Part shown: piece by piece, positions 22,928 through 35,500 of the stretch
Position numbering within the stretch: position 1 is the stretch's first letter
Layout: each line of letters begins with the position of its first letter
DNA from: Clarireedia homoeocarpa
Taxonomy: Eukaryota > Ascomycota > Leotiomycetes > Helotiales > Rutstroemiaceae
NCBI GenBank assembly: GCA_001465935.1
Contig: LNKV01000002.1
Location: forward strand, 1,364,001-1,428,000
Reading direction: 5' to 3'
DNA length: 64,000 nucleotides
Notes under the pieces: generated by a model
Database searches by the model: none
Told to the model about the DNA's origin: nothing
Seen by the model: only the letters and a program-made list of their open reading frames with translations
Position numbers and translations under genes: made by a program

Positions 22928-24770
22928 GCCAATCAACCCAACCCCCCCCACCCCCCCACACACATATATATACTAACTCGACCTCTCCTCCTCTCCTCTC
23001 AGGACCTAGAACCACCGCAGTCAGCATCCCAAGTTCGAGTTCAAGTTCGAATGAGAAGCTAGCATCAACAGATTAATTAATTAATTGCCACTAGGCAAAA
23101 GAAAAATGAAAGAATCGAATAAACCAACTAACCAACTAACTAACTAGTCCGTCCAAGTTTTTCATTCCATTCCATTCCATTCTGCCAATTGCATGCAAAA
23201 ACCCAGATAGATATCTTTTCTTCAAACCTAACCTAACTTATTATTTTTTTTTTTCATTTTTCCGTGATTAATTTTCCAAAAGAAGTACTGTGTGTGTACG
23301 TCAGTGAACAAAACAAAAAAGGCCGGTAGTAAAAAAAAAAAAAAAAAAGTATGTTTGTTCAATCTCTAACGTCAGATGTCCCTGCATCTTCTCTCTCTTC
23401 TTCTCTTCTCTCTTTCCCTTTCCCCTTCGCCACCAACCCGCGAGCGAGCGAGCTCCTCTTCTTTCTTCACCCCTTTTTCCCTCTTCCTCTCCCTCTCCCT
23501 CTCCCTCTCCCTCTCCCTCTTCCTCTCCCTCTCCCTCTACCTTTCCCTTCCCTCTCCCTTCCCTCTCAGTTAACATTCGAGAGAGCGAAAGAGACAGACA
23601 GACAGCCAGATAGACAGCCAGACAGACAGACAAGATAGATATATCATCAGAATTTATTTCTTTTCTTTATATATAATTTAAATCTTCCTCCACTGTTCCT
23701 CAATTCCTTTCCTTCCCATTCTCCCCCCCCTCTACCTAACCTAGACTAAATACATTCACCCACCATCACCATCACCATCATCCCCAGTATCAACAGCGAG
23801 CCATAAATCATCAGGTATTCATCATAAAAATATACAGACTTTCTTTCCGAGAAAAAAGTGGTTATCCGGCTAGCAGAAACCCTCTCGATCGATTTGAAGA
23901 AACCCCTTCATCAAGGACCCAGCCCAACCCAACCCTAACCAAACCAAACCAAAGCCAAACACATAAAAATAAAAATAAAAATATATACAGTACTTAAAAG
24001 CTGTAGAAGAAAATTTTTTTAAGTTGTCGTTACTGAAGAAAAAAAAAAAAAGGCAAAACAACCTATGTACCCCTAAATCGCCCATCGCCAATTGCCCCAA
24101 TTTTTGGATTAAGCCGACCTTCTTTCCCATCACCCAAAGAGAAAAACCATTTGAGAAGAACAATAATCCAGTTCCGGGTTCGTTGAGTGAATCTATGTGG
24201 GGTAACCCAAGGAAGAGAAACTCTCTCCCCTCCCCCCCCCCACAAAAAAGGAAAAACGCCAGATGCATCGATTGAATGCATCATAAAAAAAATAAGGGGA
24301 AAATGGTATTGGTAAATTATAAAATCAAAATAAAGATATCCCTCACAAATATTGAAAAAAGATATTAAGAGGTTGAGTGTAGAGTGTGAAAGAGGTTGAG
24401 TGTAGAGTGTGAAAAAGGTTGTAGGTAGACAGACTTTTGCGATCTTCGATCGCGCGAGGGCGAGGGCAAGGAGGTGTATGGTATGGAATAAACCCTTTAT
24501 GCATGGACAAGGGTGGGTTGGTGGTCGCTCGAAAAAGAATTCCCCGCAGGAGAATCATGCCGATGCTGCCGGCATCGCGATCGGTTTCCCACTATTCAGG
24601 TTGAGTGGCACCTATGATAAATTCTTGTACGACCGTTGGTTTTCCGTGGATTTCCGTGGATTTCCATGATTTTCTTCTTTTCTTCCCACGGCCAAAAACC
24701 GAGAGAAAGTCTTGACCAAAGAAAAGTAATCTCTAAAATCGAGATGTCTACGTAACCCCGTGTTGAATTT
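22928..24770. other. Gene-free, low-complexity spacer
   Basis: Contains C-, A- and T-homopolymers, a (TCCAT)n stretch near 23165, a CCCTCT tract (annotated separately), a CAGACAGACAGC-like run near 23597-23635, an A-run at 23329-23348 and AT-rich sequence. A tandem duplication of GGTTGAGTGTAGAGTGTGAA occurs at about 24371-24417. No ORF here looks like a gene; it presumably holds long 3' untranslated regions of both neighbours. Confidence 0.5.
23461..23572. repeat. (CCCTCT)n polypyrimidine tract
   Basis: More than 100 bases of almost pure pyrimidine on the plus strand, mainly CTCCCT units. Long ORFs on both strands here are by-products of the repeat (Pro-Leu or Glu-Gly runs). Confidence 0.85.
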
Positions 24771-25841
24771 TTAGTTCAGCGCGGCTTCGACTAGTAAATC
24801 TAAACTTCCGTTAGGAAGACCTCGACCTCTGGTTGGTAGGTTTTGTGCAAAGGATGCCATATCCAATGCGCCATATGACGAGACAGGACTTGTTGTCAAC
24901 GAATAACGTCGGTTGGCGACCGGGTATTGTACATTGGTTTGTGCATTGATATCGAAAGAAGGTATCTCTGAACGAGTGCTGGATCCCGTTCGTATGGGTG
25001 TGCAGGGCTTGGGTGATCTGGTGCCAATTGGTGGGGAGGCTTTCTTTTGTACGCCTGCCGGAATGGTAAGTGGCGACTTCCCACTCGGTTTGCTGCTACC
25101 GCTGGTGGTGGTGGTCGTTGAAGACCTTGGCTTGTCCTTGTAATGCGTGTCCAAATGCTGCTTCATGTTGTCTGCACGGGTGAATTTCTTGGTGCAGCCG
25201 GCGAAAGAGCAAGGGACGGCTTTCTCGGCGGTATGTATCTTGGAATGCCGAGAGGCGTGTCCAGAAGTCGTGAAAGTCTTGTCACAGTTATGCGAATCCT
25301 TGAAGCGGCATGGATAACGTTTCCCGGTGGTACTGCGTTCAGAATGGCCGCTGTATGGATCGTCTTGATAAATGTGTTCATCTGAATACTGCTGCATCGC
25401 TATTGATTGGATTGCCTTTTGGGAGATGGAAGGGATAGACCGCGAATTGTATTCGTCCAAAGACGTGCGCATCTCTCGGTGATCAAAATATGCATACTCC
25501 TTGCCATATTGAACGGGGAAAGAGTGGTTTCTTCCGTGCGAAGAGGGAAACGTGGGGGTGATTGGGGATCGCGATTCGTTTGTGCCTTGAGAATCGTAGG
25601 ATTCCGACCGGAGGAGACTCGGTACAGATGAGGTGCTCTGGTTGGAAAGACTGGAATTGCTTCGGGCCATGTGAGGAGCATCCGAAGAGAATTGCGTCGA
25701 ATATGAGGGCATGCGGAAATGTGGTGGTTGTGCCACCGGAGCCGACTCGGTAGGCTGGGATGAATTGAGGAGGGAGATTTCGCGCCCAGAAGAGTCTCTA
25801 CCCTTCATGCTGGGTCTTCTTAGAGTCGCCATTGCCGTCAT
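24771..25841 (-). CDS. C2H2 zinc-finger transcription factor (Nrg1-like)
   Basis: A single exon encodes 356 aa. Residues 1-170 are Ser-, Pro- and Gln-rich and likely disordered. Two adjacent zinc fingers follow. Finger 1 (Cys178, Cys186, His199, His203) contains KTFTTSGHASRHSKIHT. Finger 2 (Cys211, Cys216, His229, His233) contains KKFTRADNMKQH. The TSGHxxRHxxIHTxEK link and the RxDNxxQHxxTH second finger resemble yeast Nrg1 and its filamentous-fungal relatives, which are nuclear regulators, often repressors. Finger 1 has seven residues between its cysteines instead of the usual two to four. The tail is Ser/Thr/Pro-rich and basic. The gene is flanked by very long gene-free, repeat-rich DNA, common around fungal developmental regulators. 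Targets cannot be inferred. Confidence 0.9.
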   Translation of the reverse strand: MTAMATLRRPSMKGRDSSGREISLLNSSQPTESAPVAQPPHFRMPSYSTQFSSDAPHMARSNSSLSNQSTSSVPSLLRSESYDSQGTNESRSPITPTFPSSHGRNHSFPVQYGKEYAYFDHREMRTSLDEYNSRSIPSISQKAIQSIAMQQYSDEHIYQDDPYSGHSERSTTGKRYPCRFKDSHNCDKTFTTSGHASRHSKIHTAEKAVPCSFAGCTKKFTRADNMKQHLDTHYKDKPRSSTTTTTSGSSKPSGKSPLTIPAGVQKKASPPIGTRSPKPCTPIRTGSSTRSEIPSFDINAQTNVQYPVANRRYSLTTSPVSSYGALDMASFAQNLPTRGRGLPNGSLDLLVEAALN

Positions 25842-26401
25842 TTTATGAGTTTGGAGTAATAGATTCGAGCGGTAGGAAGGTGTGGTATGTACGAAATTCG
25901 TATTATCTTTTTCTGCTTCGAAAAAAAAAGAAGGTTGAGAATGGGTTTTCGTTTTGTAGGTTTTTTTTTTTTGGTGGGAGGATGGATGTTTCGAAGCTAT
26001 GACTTGGCTTACCTCAAGTACATGTGATGTTATGAGGCCGATGAATATATTATGCGATGCGAGCCAATATACGAGAGATTATATATGAGGCAGAAGAGAG
26101 TCAAGAAGCGAATCGCGAATAGATTAATCTTCTACTTGCAATTGAGTGGTTTGGGGCCGAAGTTTATCTTTTATGAGAGGGTGGGAGAAAAGAGTGATAC
26201 AGTAGTGATGTATAGTAATGGTTCGTGGAAGTGTGGTAGGTAGATATTGGTGGTGGTGGAGGTGGTGGTTGTGGTGGAGGTGGTGATGGTGTTGGTGATG
26301 ATGATGAGGATGGTGGTGGTGGTGGTGGTGATGGATGAGGTAGTTGAGGTGTTGGATATGGATGTTGTTGAAGTCTCTCTTCCTGGAGTAATAGGGTCCT
26401 G

Positions 26402-26457
26402 TAGAGTAGAGCAGAGTAGAGCAGAGTAGAGCAGAGTCGAGCAGAGTAGAGCAGAGT
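26402..26457. repeat. 10-bp tandem repeat (AGAGTAGAGC)n
   Basis: About five and a half copies of AGAGTAGAGC with one variant base, upstream of the zinc-finger gene. Confidence 0.85.
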
Positions 26458-26689
26458 AAGATTCGAGGGAAAATGGGGAGGGAAAAATAAAGCGATTCAA
26501 ACTTGGGAAAATGGAGTGATGGGTTGAGGGACAGGATGGGATTCTTTAAAAGGATATGGGAATCTAAGGGTTTAGGGTGGAGTTATTTGATGTGATGGGC
26601 TTGTATGGGACCCGCAACCTTTTTTTCCAGGTTCAGCAGCAGGAATGGCAAAGGGTGCCTGAGTAGATATAGAACTCTCGCTAGCGATG

Positions 26690-26885
26690 CGATGGGGGAT
26701 GGGTGATGGGGGATGGGGGATGGGCCATGAGCTATGTATGGGCCATGGGTAAGTAAGTGATGAGTGATGGGTAATGGGTAATGGGTAATGGGTAATGGGC
26801 TATGAGCTATGAGCTATGAGCTATGAGCTATGGACTGACTATGGGTGATGGATGATGGGTTATGGGTTATGGGTTATGGGTTATG
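26690..26885. repeat. Cluster of short tandem repeats (GGGTAAT, GAGCTAT, GGGTTAT)
   Basis: Successive blocks of seven- to nine-base units: GATGGGG at 26690-26725, GGGTAAT at 26769-26800, ATGAGCT at 26802-26830 and GGGTTAT at 26856-26884. The blocks grade into each other, as expected from replication slippage. Confidence 0.8.
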
Positions 26886-29800
26886 GCCCAAGTGGGTAAC
26901 GCGAAACCTTGCTACGGTACAAATGGGAAGTGGGGACCGCCCGTGAGCACCAAGTAGACAGACAAGTCAACCCCGGCCGGTGCTGGGAACAAAAGGCAAA
27001 AGGCAAAAGGCAAAAGGCAAAAGGCAAGAGCTCAAAGCTAAACGCAAAAAGCAAATAAAAACAACACGCCGAATGGCAAAAGCAACAAACGACTCAGCAC
27101 AACTGTGCGCGCCAGTCATCCGTCATAGGAAAAAAAAAGGAAACCCCCAGCCTGCCCGCTGTATCGTGTGGATGGCCCGGAAGGCCCTTTCATAGGCTCA
27201 CATGCGTCGAGATGGGGATTACACAGGCAGTTTAGCTTCAACCGTTCAACCTGGAAGCGTGGGATACGTCCTGCGCGCTGGCTGGGGGGCGGCGAACAGA
27301 ACAGGCAAAAGTAATACCAGATCGAGTAAGCCAACGGCCGGCTATGCAGACAAGAGACGTTTAGGCCGCGAAGGACTAGATCCCGATCGAGTAATAAGCA
27401 GGAAGGGGAAAAAAAATAAAAATAAAAATAAAAATAAAAAAATAAAATAAAAACATTTGACAGCTTACGATACGATGGTATTGGGATACTTATCCGAGTC
27501 CCTGCTCTGCTCAGGTCCTTATACGTACTTTTGTATGATGAAAAATAAAAATAAATAAATAAAAAGTCCGATCAGAGCTCGGCTTTTACATCTATCTATC
27601 TCTTTCCTAGTTGTAAAACACAAAGTTACCGCATGTATGTATGTATCTCCGCTCTGAAATAAACAGCCAGCGAAAAGAGCCAGCGAAAGGAGCCAGCGCA
27701 ATCACCACCACCACCACCACGCCTTCGTCCTCTCTCGCCCCGTCCGCAACCTCCGATCAAAAGTTCGGTTCAGCGCACTCACTCACTCACTCACTCCCCT
27801 TCCGCATTACAGCATCACTCACTACATACAGTAACATACCAAGTATGTATGTATTGTATGTATGTATGTACATAGTATCTATCTATCTATTAATCCATCC
27901 ACCTGTGTCTTTTTTTGCCCTACACACCACACCACACCACACCACACCACTCCACTCCACTCCATACCACATCACCAATCCACCTGTTACGGTTGGGTAT
28001 TGTCCTGTACTGTATGTAGTGAGTACTTTAGTCTTGTCTTCACTTCCAAGACTCAAGACGTAATGCCTCTCTCTCTCTTTTTGACCACGAAGTTAAGTCA
28101 TCCACTAACTAAGAACCGGGGGGTCATTTGCCGAAGTATCCATTTTTTATTTTATTTTTATTTTTATTTTTATTTCTTTTTTTAATTTTTTTTTCTTCAT
28201 CCGACGTACTGTACATGTACGTCGGCGTATGTTTTTTTTTTTCGATGATTATAAATATATATAATAATATTAGTTTTTATAATATACTAGCTGTCTCGAC
28301 CTCTCTCTCTCTCGCATATCAAAAAACTGCGATACGATAACGTTTTTTTTGGGGGGGGGGGGTTGTATCCGAATGCTACATAGACACACACAAGTACATA
28401 CAAAGTTAGTTGGTAGACGTACCAGATCTAACCATCAGGTAAAACTGCTTAATTTTTCTCTCCGGCTCTCCGAGTCTCGTGGACCCTGTTGCCTTCTCGC
28501 AATCAATTAATTCCCTTGGTGATTATAGCAGTACGTAACATATTGAGGCTCAAAAATAATAATAATAAACAACTGAGGCGGTAAGGAAAGTTAAGGAAAA
28601 ATTTCCAGCAATGAAGTCATCTCAGTCATTAAATGGGGATGGGGAAGTTTCATCTTTCCCATACAGGGGGGTCCAATGGCTGTTGATCGAGAATACCATC
28701 CATGGGAAAAGAGCTCCCACCGACCGGGAGGTATATGTAACAACAGCTACCGCATTTCCTTCAACCCGGGTGAATGATTCCAGGGCGTCCCCGTAGATTG
28801 CTTTTCAGATCCCTTTTTTTTTTTTTTTTTTCCCAAGATAAACGTCCAGCTGTCGTCTATCTAGTGACCAGATCTGCTTGAATAGTTGCCTCAAACCACT
28901 TCTCTCCAAATTTACAGTTCAGTAGCGCTGCTCTCTAAAGCCTCGCTTGCCTATTACACGGAAAGTATCGCAAAATGATCTCCATGCTTCTGCTTCTCTT
29001 CCTATTCGCTGTCAGATAGGGGGCCATCTCCGCTTGAACAAAAAATGAAGAAGATGAAGAAGAAGAAGAAGAAGAAGAAGAAGAAAAAAAAAGGTGAATG
29101 CTGTAGAGCTTTTCGGCTGAGAAAAGCAAGTTCACGATGCAGCAGACCGTACAAAGTAGATAGCCTCAGACCAGGAATTGGGGAAGGGGTTTTGGTGGAC
29201 AGGTATCGGGTGATCGCCTAACAATGGCTGTGCCAAATCTCCATGCATATGTTGAGAAACCAATACGGAAGGTATTGTGACATCCCCTTTACTGTTGGTT
29301 GATCGACGGCAAAAGAGTCTGTATGTCGGCAATGGGATGTTACGCAGGCCCCGTGCAGTAACAATCCATCACTCGAGGACCCCTTCTCCCAGTGCCATAA
29401 AGCTCCGTTCCCCGCATTCCACGCCCCCAGGTACGCTGCTATCAATCCCCTCCCTCTACCCTTCTCTTTACTCGGGCTGCTCCCTTGGGTCTCTTGGGCC
29501 GAGTGAAGGTGGTGAACTCGTTGATATCATACTTCCTACATACCTGTGCTGCATGACAAGTGGATCTGCTGGCACTGTAAAATGAAGGATCACTTGCATA
29601 TTGAGTGTCTCATTGCGGTAGGGTGGAATGAAATAGCATGTCGATAGGGTTCTTTTGATCGAAATCCAACTGTGGTGGCTTATCGCTCGCATCTGCGTGG
29701 TACAGCCAATCAAAAGTCGTGCAGGAACTTCGGCGGGAGGACCGGAGGCGTCTCCGTTTGCTTAGTAAGAAAACAGATCGTAGATCGAATGCTTGGGCTT

Positions 29801-31155
29801 ACCGAGCTACCTTGCGCTAAGCAGGTCCCTGCAGCGGTTTGCCTCTGGGGGGGGCTTGAGCTATATATCTGATTCGATAAGATGTCACAGGAGCACGAGC
29901 TCCGCATAAACTTTACTTCTTCCAGTCTTTCCGTCGAAATGTACACAGGACTCTTTTTTGGTTTTTTCCCTCTTTTTCGATTTTCGATTTTCGATTGTCG
30001 ATTTTCGATTTTCGATTGTCGATTTTCGATTATTTTTGGGTATCCATCTTTTAACCCTTTTTAACCCTTGATCCTGAACCCTTAATCCCCTTGTTTTTTT
30101 TTATTGCCATGTCGAGCGGACAGGCGAAATATACGAGACAGGCCAAAATGGATGGATCAGTCCATGGGTAGACAGGATAGACAGCAGTACCCCGATCAGC
30201 AACGCACTGATTGGAATGAAACTGGTAGATGATGGTATCCAATGAGAAGGGAAGCTCCGTAACCTTCTTCCCGTGCTGTAGATTAGAGATTCGATAGCCA
30301 AGCTTCTAAGAAAATCAAGGGATTACCTGATATACTTGTACAAGTACGAAGTAAGCAAGTCTGCGTTGCCGTCTCTGTTGTCCACAAGGGGAGAAGGCTG
30401 GGCCGAGGCGGCATAATGGTACATCGTAGTTGATTGCTGGTAATTTGGGGCGCTGGTAGTTGGCGCTAGGGTTGTCCGGCTCATTTAATCAGTAAAACGT
30501 TTTTGCTGCCGTGTTGATTCATATGTCTGACTCTGGCATGGCTGTGGCTCTGGCGATTGCTTCGTCTAGAATCCGAGTCGCCAACAACATACTAGTTCTA
30601 GTTCGGGTTCCAGTTCCAGGTCCAGGTCCAGTTCCAGCAGACACACACCAGATGACCTTTTGATCTTTTGGCGATCATCCAGCGAGGGCCCTGGCTGACG
30701 ATGAGTCGTAGTTGTTATGTACACACGTAGAACTTGAACTAGAACTTGAACTAGAAAGTACACACGTAGAACTTGTCTGCTGTCCGTGTCCAAGCTTTTT
30801 CCGTTCGGGAATAAGGCGAGAAAGCGACCAGGGTTGTCGTCGCTCCCTGGGCGCGCTGGCAAGGCACAAGGCACAAAGCACAATCCCCATAGAGGCATCT
30901 CGAAGAATTGCATCTCGTTCTTATCTGCAAATATCAGCAGCGCGATATTTGGTTTCGCAATTCGTCCAATATGCACGGCGATAACGCGTGGGATTCAATC
31001 TCATGATCCCCTACAGCCTCCAAATCCGATCATGCTCCATTTTGACGGACTCCCATCTTTACCGCTTAATCGTTGGCCGACTCTCTTGACTTGTTACTGC
31101 TGCTACCCTGATGCGCGACTGACTCTTGCAAAGTGATGTTTCGCCTTGATTTGAA

Positions 31156-31157
<2 letters not shown>

Positions 31158-31197
<40 letters not shown>
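31158..31197. repeat. Poly-T tract, 40 bases
   Basis: An uninterrupted run of 40 T. Length may be affected by sequencing error. Confidence 0.9.
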
Positions 31198-31479
31198 CCT
31201 TTTTGGTTTTTTTCCCTCCTAAATCTCACGCATCATGGGATATCGTGTCGATGATGTCATTTAAACGTGCAAGATCGAGATAGTGGTGATGGATCGTGAT
31301 ATGGAGAACCCCTGCGCGACTAAGTTGCCAGTATTTGGCTAGTTGCAAGTGTAAGCGAGTGGAGGGACTAGAGGGGACTTGTGAGGGTCTTACGGATAAA
31401 GCGCTGGAGCGAGGAGCGAGCAAGGAGCATGGACCAAGCGAGCCAGATGGGGCCCAAAGTGGAGCTGCGACAAGCTACC

Positions 31480-31593
31480 GCCTACAGCCTACCGCCTACA
31501 GCCTACAGCCTACAGCATACAACATACAGCATACAGCATACAGCATACAGCATACAGCATACAGCATACAGCATACAGCATACAGCATACAGC

Positions 31594-31625
<32 letters not shown>

Positions 31626-31655
31626 CGCAGCCCACCGCCCACCGCCCACCGCCTA
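31480..31655. repeat. Heptanucleotide minisatellite (CATACAG and variants)
   Basis: About 25 copies of a 7-base unit. Variants are ordered in blocks: CCTACAG first, then CATACAG, then CCTACCG, then CCCACCG. Because 7 is not a multiple of 3 and no unit contains a stop, all three plus frames stay open. This creates an artificial 273-codon ORF with a YSIQHTA repeat. Confidence 0.9.
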
Positions 31656-32548
31656 CTGATTCACCGGCGCTGGAGATGGCAGATGGCAGTTGGCAGTGGC
31701 AGAAATGGCAAGGGAAATCGCTGCTGGGCCGTCGCGGAGCTTTTCGAGGTAATCAGAACGTGGCTTTTCAGGGCCTTGCCAAGTAGGGGAGATCCACCCA
31801 GCCCCCCCCCAAGAAGCAGGGCCAAGTGGATGATGAATAGGATGAAGTGGATGAAGTGGATGCAGAACGAGAAACCCCGAGATAACTTTAGATGTTCCAT
31901 CACCCGTTCCAGCCCCAACCCCAGCGTCTTTTGCGGCTTTGCTTACTTTCAGTCCTTAGTACCTGTACCCGTACCCGTACCCGTACCTGGACCCGGACCT
32001 GGACCTGGACCTGGACCTGGGCCTGTACGAAGTACTTTAGTACAAGTAGAAAGGAGTTCCCATTTCCCTACGGATCGCGATAGAAGGGGAGAGAAGAGTG
32101 TCATCGAGATCCAGTAAGACATAAAAGTGGTTGGTCTCTCACGCGATCCATTGTTTCATTGGCCCATCTGCCCTCATTTCCTGTCTTTTGTTCCCTTTTG
32201 TCCACCGGGGAGGTGTGAGAATTCATGCAAAGGAATACGTGTACAGGCGGCCTGCACATATTCTAGACCCTTTGAAAGTGAGAGAAAAAAAAGGAACAAG
32301 ACCCTTATGACGACATACATGTTGGCTTATACGGTTTGGCTACTTGGAACCTAGCGTGCACGCGCACAAATACGAAGCACGAAAGTACCAACAAGTACTT
32401 TCGGTACTTGGTACTTGGGGCCAAACTGTCACTGCTGCAAGTATCGCGATTTTCGCTCTTTTGCCTGCTTTTGCGAGTGCCGCGAACGATCTCTTTTTGG
32501 CGACCCGACCACATTCAGTCCACCACGACTCCTCACACGTCCACCATT

Positions 32549-32571
32549 CCCCCCCCCCCCCCCCCCCCCCC
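32549..32571. repeat. Poly-C tract, 23 bases
   Basis: A run of 23 C, followed by G and six more C. Confidence 0.9.
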
Positions 32572-35500
32572 GCCCCCCGAAATATCACCCGAGGATAGCT
32601 GGTCGTGCACTTGGCACTGCATTTCATCCCACCCTCGGCCATGAATGATTGATTACTCTTCTTGCCAGTCAAGCAGGGTCTGTCAGCAATCTGGGCTGGG
32701 CTGGACTGGGCTGTGCGGTGCGGTGCGGTGCGGTGCGGTGTCGATACCCTCTGCTTTTATCCAAATCACATTCGCCTTATCCAGCTGTACCGCACCTGTA
32801 CCTGTACCTATACCTGCACCTGTACCTACAACTACTGTACCTGTACCTGTACCTGTCTGTACCTTATATCCATTCAGCCCGCCTTCCATCCAGCCCGCCT
32901 TCCATCCAGCCCACCCACCGTATCATCCATCCATCCCATCTCGCCAACCGTATCATCCATCCATCGAAAATCCAATACCAGACACATCGACCCAACATTG
33001 CCCACCTACTAAGCGGGTTGGCTGCTCTCTGCCCTACAGGAAAACTGGTGTGAATGTTTGTCCTTACGAAGTAGTCACAATAATCGTTTCATCCAGGACG
33101 GGATCGCTGAGTAAGTCCTTCCGTAATTCTATGCTTACATCTAGGCAAAGGGCAAGGGGCAAGGACAAGGGCGAGTATGCCTAGCTAAGTACTTCCTTCG
33201 TACATCGGCTCGGGAAATAAAAGATGAGTGGAGGAAGGAACAGAGGAAAAGATGCAGTCACTTGGTAACCATACAATTTTATCCGTCCAAGTCACCACTA
33301 CAAAAACATTACTTCCTGCCCAAGCACTTGCCGTCCTAATCCTTCAGAATGGCGGCTTTGTGTTGGAATTGTTCGCTAGACCAACGGGTTGTCATCTTCT
33401 TTTCACTGCCCTCGTCCCTTTTCCTTTTTTGATTTGTTTATTTTTCCTTTTGACATACCACCCTCCATCTCGTTTTTAAAAATTTACCATGTCTATCCGT
33501 CTGAATCCTGGTCCGGCTTGCTGCATCCGTAATTCTGTATGACGGTTGTGAGTGTGTATGTCTCTGCTTGTATTGGACGTAGAACAGCTCAACTAGGCAC
33601 AGCAAGCTGAAATCGTCAAGGTGCTGAGTTGCACGAGATTGAGATTGGTCGAGACATGTGAATGCACTTTTGTACATGCGGATGATATGTGATATATCTA
33701 TGTACGGGGAGTCGTATGTCTGATCCCGTTGTTATCTTTCTTTTCCCCCGCTCAAAACACGAACATGCACGAACATCCTATACCTTACCTAATTTCATCA
33801 GAATTCGATCAGACTCAAAACATTGCCATATTTTGTGCGGGGTCATCTCCGAACCCCATCATCTAGTCCGCGTTCCAATTGAATTCGCGCTGTGCAAGAC
33901 GACTTGAGGATGGCTTGAGGATAGCTTGAGGATGGCGTGAACTTTTTCTTTTTCAACGTCACCACGTTTACTACATACTCCACTCTCTGACCCTCTCCTC
34001 CACTCTCACTTTACGGCGCGCAGAAAACGATCTCATCGATGCGTACACCTTACTCAATGGGATCGAGTCAAATGTTGCCAGCCCCGACAGTTGGGGTCAT
34101 CTAGGTCTCTACTAGGTAGGATCAATCGGCAATCCGTAATGGCCAAGTCGTTGTTATTGTTGCTGTCGTTTTACCTCTTTACTTTTTGGACGGGACAACC
34201 TTAGATAAGTTAAATCTCCTTTCTTTTCCTCAAACAATATACCATACACAAGACACGCATCCTTGAGCATGCTGGGTGTTCGGAAGGAATGTCGACGACC
34301 TAGTGGCGTGGCGACGCGACAACCAGCTCCACCAGCTCCGGTCACACAAAGACAACATGAAAAAAAGCCTCACGATTTCTTACCTCCTACCCCTCATTCT
34401 CCAAGACCGAAAAAGCAATCGTCCGACATGTTTAAAGCCTTGGAACACAAGCAATTCCCTTTGTTTGAGAGCAGGAGGCTTGAGGACTTTCAAGGGTCAC
34501 TGAACCAAATTCTGATTCAGATCGGTACCGAGTACCAGGAAAAAGCTACCATGCACGCGCCCTTCGACAATTCCGTACCCCAAGAAGTTGCTAGTCATCA
34601 ACCACTCGAGCCACTATCGTTCCCCTTCGCACGCTTTGGTACGGAAGTAGGTAGCATAGCATCGTTCCAAAGTAGCCCCCGTGCAACTGTACGTACATCC
34701 GTGTGATAGTTCATACGAAAAAGAAATGCGACAGAAATAGAGTTGAACGATGATATTGGCCCCAATTGCCACTGGACCAGCCAATCAGCCTTCATATTCC
34801 TGCATTCCTCATTTCTGCGTCATGTGTTGTTGTCTGCATATTACCCCATCTTTTGCCCATTTGCAAAGCAGTTAGAAAAGGCTAGCAACATTGATATCGG
34901 CAACCTTTTTTTGGTTTGTTTGTTTTGAAAGATTTCGGCAACTGTCTCAATCACCCTTCCCGAGCGCCCGCCCCCTCAAGGCTACTAGTGCGCCTTTTCA
35001 CGGGCCAAACGTTTATCGTCGAGTCCGCTCTTCCACTTAGTGCTACCCCGACGCAAATCAAACTTCAACATTCGCACCTAGTCTCATTGTCCATCTGTCC
35101 CTAATCCGAACGCGCAGCTCAGGCCAAGCTTGTGCCGTTTACTGCTTGCAAGCAAAGCGAAGATTTAAAGTGGGTTCTCAACTATACTTTTGCAGTAGTA
35201 TGTTCAATAATTCTGCTGTATCACCTTTATCATCTCGAGTTCTAGGCCATACCTACCTCAACCCTTTTCCACACCAATGCTTGCTCTCCCTCAAGTTAAT
35301 TGCCGCAAATCATTGCCCTAGGGGCCCGGTCGAGGGTGCCCGATCCCGGAAAATACGAAGTGGTTTGTGCATATTTTTTGAACTTTATCAAACTTGGCGA
35401 CTCCGCCGAGCTGAATCGTATTTTGACCGCAAGTTTTGGAGGGGGAGATATGCTAGCACATCTTCAAATCGTGTGACATCTTTCTTGGTTCCTGCGTATG

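Noticed and set aside
23301..23638. Long ORFs on both strands with Glu-Gly or Pro-Leu repeats
   Set aside because: By-products of the CCCTCT tract.
31296..32117. 273-codon plus-strand ORF with YSIQHTA repeats
   Set aside because: Open only because a stop-free 7-bp minisatellite keeps every frame open; the flanks have no protein features.
34263..34706. 147-codon plus-strand ORF in the gene desert
   Set aside because: No recognisable family; composition is not distinctive; I could not support it as a gene.
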